NCBI RefSeq assembly: GCF_042678145.1
Contig: NZ_JBHUDG010000003.1
Coordinates: 434,001 to 498,000 of the forward strand
Reading direction: 5' to 3'
Source: Pseudopedobacter beijingensis
GTDB taxonomy: Bacteria; Bacteroidota; Bacteroidia; Sphingobacteriales; Sphingobacteriaceae
Length of the DNA stretch: 64,000 nt
Below are positions 60,728 to 64,000 of this stretch, piece by piece; the first letter of the stretch is position 1, and every line of letters starts with the position of its first letter. The position numbers and the translations under genes were made by a program. The notes beneath the pieces were generated by a model that was not told where the DNA came from, made no database searches, and saw only the letters and a list, made by a program, of their open reading frames with translations.

Positions 60728-62113
60728 ATGAAAGTTTTTGGATTACTTACAATTTGTAGTTTTCTGTTTTTAATAGCCTGCAATAAAGAGCAGTCTTTTG
60801 ATAACAGCCCCTCTGCAAGATTAAATTTCTCAACAGACACCCTATTTTTCGACACGGTATTTACGGAACAGGGGAGCACCATGAGAACGCTTAAAATATT
60901 CAATTATAATAAGCAAAAAATCAGGATTAACGAACTTAAGCTAGCAGGCCTGGGTTCATCCTCCTTCAAAATGAATGTTAATGGTGTATCTACCGATAAA
61001 CTGGCCAACATAGAAATCGATGGGAATGATTCTATATATGTATTTGTAAAAGTTTTTATAGACCCCAACGCTCAAAACAGCACTTTTTTGGTTGAAGATT
61101 CTATCCTGATAAACTTTAACCAAAAAACACAAAAGATACCGCTGGTTGCTTATGGACAAAATGCCGTATACATCAAATCTGAACAAATAACCTCCAATAC
61201 AACATTTACCAAAGACAAACCCTATCTTATATTCGGCAACCTTGTTGTGGATAAGGATGCTACTTTAACAATTGATGGCGGAGCAAAAGTATATTTCCAT
61301 AAAAAATCTAAACTAACCGTTAACGGCACTTTACAGGCTAATGGAACATTGACAGACTCAATTGTTTTTGCCAGCGACCGTACCGAAAGAATTTACAGAG
61401 ATGAGCCCGGACAATGGGAGGGTATATACCTTAACCCCAGTTCAAAAGATTCACATTTTAATTATTGCATTATTAAAAATGCCATCACCGGCGTATATGT
61501 GGATTCGTTAAGCAACAATTCTAATCCAAAGTTACTGCTTACCAATACCATCATTAAAAACCATCAAATAGCAGGTATATTGGCATATCGTACACATATC
61601 ACAGGAATTAACAACCTTTTATTCAATTGTGGAAAATACCTTCTGGGAGTTTTTAATGGAGGGAATTATCAGTTTTACCAAAGTACTTTTGCAGGTTACA
61701 ATCCTAATATGTCCAGAACTGATGCTTCCGTTTATTTTTCAGATAAAAACAGTTCAAATACATCATCATACTTGCTAGACATTGATTTCAGGAACAACAT
61801 CATTTGGGGAAATAATAGAAATGAACTAGAAATTATTAAAGAAACCACACAACCGCACACTATCAATTTCGAGAGAAATGTTTTGAAAACAACTGAAAGC
61901 ACTATTAGTCAGGATAACATCTTTAATATTGACCCTATCTTCAGAAATCCCAGATTTAGTGATTTCAGGGTAAACGAGTTTAGTGTAGCAAACGATTACG
62001 GAAAAAGCATATTTATTGGCTTACCTTCTATTTTTATAGATACTGATTTACAAGGCTATTCTCGTGTTTTTCCGTCCACTGTTGGATGTTATGAAAAAAA
62101 AGCGGAACCTTAA
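60728..62113 (+). CDS. beta-helix lipoprotein
   Basis: ATG 60728 (MKVFGLLTICSFLFLIAC) gives 461 residues; the upstream codons to 60677 have no signal. The lipobox is LFLIAC. An N-terminal Ig-like region (DTVFTEQGSTMRTLKIFN) precedes a parallel beta-helix (GNLVVDKDATLTIDGGAKV to about residue 430, VLKTTESTISQDNIFNIDPI). Probably outer-membrane anchored; function unknown. It overlaps the comF stop region only if the earlier start is used. Confidence 0.8.
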   Translation: MKVFGLLTICSFLFLIACNKEQSFDNSPSARLNFSTDTLFFDTVFTEQGSTMRTLKIFNYNKQKIRINELKLAGLGSSSFKMNVNGVSTDKLANIEIDGNDSIYVFVKVFIDPNAQNSTFLVEDSILINFNQKTQKIPLVAYGQNAVYIKSEQITSNTTFTKDKPYLIFGNLVVDKDATLTIDGGAKVYFHKKSKLTVNGTLQANGTLTDSIVFASDRTERIYRDEPGQWEGIYLNPSSKDSHFNYCIIKNAITGVYVDSLSNNSNPKLLLTNTIIKNHQIAGILAYRTHITGINNLLFNCGKYLLGVFNGGNYQFYQSTFAGYNPNMSRTDASVYFSDKNSSNTSSYLLDIDFRNNIIWGNNRNELEIIKETTQPHTINFERNVLKTTESTISQDNIFNIDPIFRNPRFSDFRVNEFSVANDYGKSIFIGLPSIFIDTDLQGYSRVFPSTVGCYEKKAEP

Positions 62114-62264
62114 CTATAAATCTCTCGTATAAGAACCCGAGAGCGTTAATTTAGATTAGGAATGAAGCTATCTGATTATAGATGGCTTCTTCCTTTTCCT
62201 TTCCAACAAGCTGTCTTTTCCATTTTTTCATGAAAGTACCTGGTGATGATTCAATAGAATGGTA

Positions 62265-62667
62265 TTATTTGACACTCACTAAAGAATGTTTTTTTATTTC
62301 GTTGATAAGAATATTCACGTTAACTGGTTTTGACAAATAGGAAGTAAAACCTGACTCTAAAATATTTTCTGCCTCATCAAACATAATAGAAGCCGTATAA
62401 GCTATCACGGGCAAAGTCTTAAAATATAGATCATCACTATCACGAAGTTCGCTGACTACCTCAAAGCCATCTTTTAAAGGCATATTAATATCCATTAATA
62501 TCCATTAATATCACATCATACGCTTTTGTATAAATCTTATCCAAAGCCTCTACTCCGTTAGCAGCAAAATCTATAAGGTTAAAATACCCCTCCAGAATTT
62601 TATTGGAAATTAACCTGTTAATTTCATCATCATCAGCAATCAATAGGTTAAAGGGTAATTTTTCCAT
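62265..62667 (-). pseudogene. CheY-like response regulator broken by 10-bp slippage duplication
   Basis: Two overlapping minus-strand frames are one receiver domain. From ATG 62667: MEKLPFNLLIADDDEINRL (acidic D-D-D), then DVILMDIN (phospho-acceptor Asp). The frame then breaks. The second frame resumes as MPLKDGFEVV and includes VIAYTAS (Thr/Ser) and SYLSKPVN (conserved Lys). The break falls in a 10-bp repeat (62484-62512) present 2.9 times; two copies would keep the frame. The two frames together give a complete single-domain receiver. Phase variation, assembly error, or simple loss are the alternatives. Confidence 0.85.
62484..62512. repeat. 10-bp tandem repeat attaatatcc, 2.9 units
   Basis: Units at 62484-62493, 62494-62503 and 62504-62512. 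They lie at the VILMDIN codons of the receiver gene. Removing one unit joins both halves in frame. Confidence 0.9.
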
Positions 62668-62744
62668 AATCAGCAATAGTTTATAACCTTCTACTGTGTT
62701 TTAAGGAAAAATGTTTCGTTATTAAACACAAATTCAACAACAAT

Positions 62745-62775
62745 AAAAAAGCCTTTGGCAATATACCAAAGGCTT
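62745..62775 (-). terminator. Rho-independent terminator of glyA
   Basis: Perfect inverted repeat aagcctttgg (62749-62758) and ccaaaggctt (62766-62775), seven-base loop, with a run of Ts in the minus-strand direction. It sits 27 nt after the glyA stop. Confidence 0.9.
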
Positions 62776-62802
62776 CTTGTACTATTTGTATATCTTAAAG
62801 AC

Positions 62803-64000
62803 TTAGCTATAAAGCGGAAATTTCGCCATTAATGCATTAACTTCTTCTCTGATTTCTTCTAAACGACTTTCGTTATCATGATTTTTGATAACATCGTCTA
62901 TGAAACCAACAATCTGTACCATTTCTGCTTCTTTTACCCCACGACTTGTAATCGCAGCAGAACCAATACGAATACCTGAAGTTACAAAAGGAGATCTCTT
63001 ATCAAACGGAACCATATTTTTATTTACCGTAATATCTGCTTTACCTAAAGCTTCTTCAGCAAGTTTACCTGTAATATCTTTATTAGATAGGTCAATTAAC
63101 ATTAAGTGGTTATCTGTACCTCCTGATATTAATTTATAATCACGGGCGACCAATTCTTTAGCCAAAGTAGCAGCATTCTTTTTCACCTGAAGAACGTATT
63201 CCATATATTCATCGCTCAATGCCTCCCCAAAAGCAACTGCTTTAGCTGCAATGATATGCTCTAATGGTCCACCCTGAGTCCCCGGAAATACTGCGCTATC
63301 TAACAATGCAGACATTTTTCTGATTTCACCTTTTGGAGTAGTCAATCCCCAAGGGTTATCAAAATCTTTCCCCATCATGATGATACCACCTCTTGGACCT
63401 CTTAGCGTTTTATGGGTAGTTGTAGTCACAATATGACAATGTGGAAGCGGATCTGACAATAAGCCTCTTGCAATTAACCCGGATGGATGAGAGATATCTG
63501 CCAAAACCAACGCTCCAATTTTATCTGCCACAGAACGGATAAAAGCATAATCCCAATCTCTTGAATAAGCAGAAGCACCACAAATAATTAATTTTGGTTT
63601 TTCTCTAAGTGCAACTTCTTCTAATTGTTTATAATTAATTAAACCTGTTTCTTCTTCAACACCATAGAAGAATGGCTGATATACTTTTCCTGAAAAGTTC
63701 ACTGGCGAACCATGGGTCAAGTGACCTCCATGAGACAAATCAAATCCTAATATTTTATCTCCTGGTTTTAAAACGGCCAGAAAAACAGCTGTATTCGCCT
63801 GCGCACCTGAGTGAGGTTGTACGTTAACCCACTCTGCATTGAACAGTTGTTTTGCTCTTTCGATAGCAATATTCTCAATCTCATCAACTACTTCACAACC
63901 ACCATAATAACGTTTCCCAGGAAGGCCTTCTGCATATTTATTGGTTAATACAGAACCTGCAGCTTCCATAACCTGCTTGCTTACAAAGTTTTCCGAAGCA
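62803..64000 (-). CDS. glyA: serine hydroxymethyltransferase (N terminus cut by window edge)
   Basis: The frame is open to 63999 and reads ASENFVSKQVMEAAGSVLTN at the edge, so the first 30 or so residues are outside. Marks: KYAEGLPGKRYYGGCEVVD, VTTTTHKTLRGPRGG (PLP lysine) and GGTDNHLMLIDL. It interconverts serine and glycine using tetrahydrofolate and PLP. A strong hairpin terminator follows. Confidence 0.95.
   Translation of the reverse strand, partial: ASENFVSKQVMEAAGSVLTNKYAEGLPGKRYYGGCEVVDEIENIAIERAKQLFNAEWVNVQPHSGAQANTAVFLAVLKPGDKILGFDLSHGGHLTHGSPVNFSGKVYQPFFYGVEEETGLINYKQLEEVALREKPKLIICGASAYSRDWDYAFIRSVADKIGALVLADISHPSGLIARGLLSDPLPHCHIVTTTTHKTLRGPRGGIIMMGKDFDNPWGLTTPKGEIRKMSALLDSAVFPGTQGGPLEHIIAAKAVAFGEALSDEYMEYVLQVKKNAATLAKELVARDYKLISGGTDNHLMLIDLSNKDITGKLAEEALGKADITVNKNMVPFDKRSPFVTSGIRIGSAAITSRGVKEAEMVQIVGFIDDVIKNHDNESRLEEIREEVNALMAKFPLYS

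Noticed and set aside
62265..62676. Two separate small response-regulator-like genes
   Set aside because: Together they make exactly one receiver domain with the break in a 10-bp repeat, so they are one broken gene.

Overview
The window looks like chromosomal DNA from a Bacteroidota bacterium, most likely a Sphingobacteriaceae member close to Pedobacter or Pseudopedobacter (genus is inference). The support is SprA plus a T9SS C-terminal sorting domain protein, the malic enzyme/phosphotransacetylase fusion, a gatA/tatA/lytic transglycosylase neighbourhood, start regions with little Shine-Dalgarno signal, and several TAnnTTTG -7 promoter motifs close to start codons. Both ends cut genes: an ATPase at the left edge and glyA at the right edge.

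Region 1 (1-7.2 kb) is a visibly AT-rich accessory block. Five same-strand genes with short gaps encode the C-terminal half of an SMC/RecF-like ATPase, a SLATT-type membrane protein, a zinc-finger DUF559/Vsr-like nuclease, a Shedu-like (DUF4263) nuclease and an Mrr-like nuclease fused to an nSTAND3-type NTPase. Two minus-strand genes follow, one HNH-like and one unknown. Region 2 (7.4-16.3 kb) continues the island: a decayed HNH-family gene, a MutT-type Nudix gene, a PLD-helicase-DUF3427 protein, a complete darT-darG toxin-antitoxin pair, an HNH gene broken by two homopolymer indels, a truncated ATP-binding transcriptional regulator, a second near-identical Nudix gene and a DUF3916-like gene.

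Region 3 (16.3-23.2 kb) is repeat rich. Three ORF6N-domain genes lie in tandem. The first two are cassettes whose 5' flank and 3' end are nearly identical while the recognition domain between them differs. Hairpin-bearing REP-like elements separate the genes and recur as far as 23.2 kb, next to an IS982-type transposase remnant. A large secreted beta-helix protein with a T9SS tag lies inside this region.

Region 4 (23.2-64 kb) is housekeeping DNA: a metal-dependent hydrolase and ybaB; a serine hydrolase; fumC with a lipoprotein, a protein tyrosine phosphatase and a secreted protein; hisS; a LacI regulator divergent from a lutB-like gene; a SprT-like gene; feoAB; and a DUF1456-gcvH-vanZ-small lipoprotein run. 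A long minus-strand series from acylphosphatase (57.5 kb) to sprA (38 kb) follows, carrying a flippase, dut, TPR, DUF4292, EnvC-like, two TatA-type genes, gatA, MltD-like, maeB and ruvA. The right end has an amidohydrolase, rlmN, comF, a beta-helix lipoprotein, a response regulator broken by a 10-bp slippage duplication, and partial glyA. Two genes too short for a 60-residue cutoff were found by reading: a 40-residue lipoprotein (36790-36912) and a 58-residue TatA (51018-51194). No rRNA, tRNA or CRISPR array was seen.
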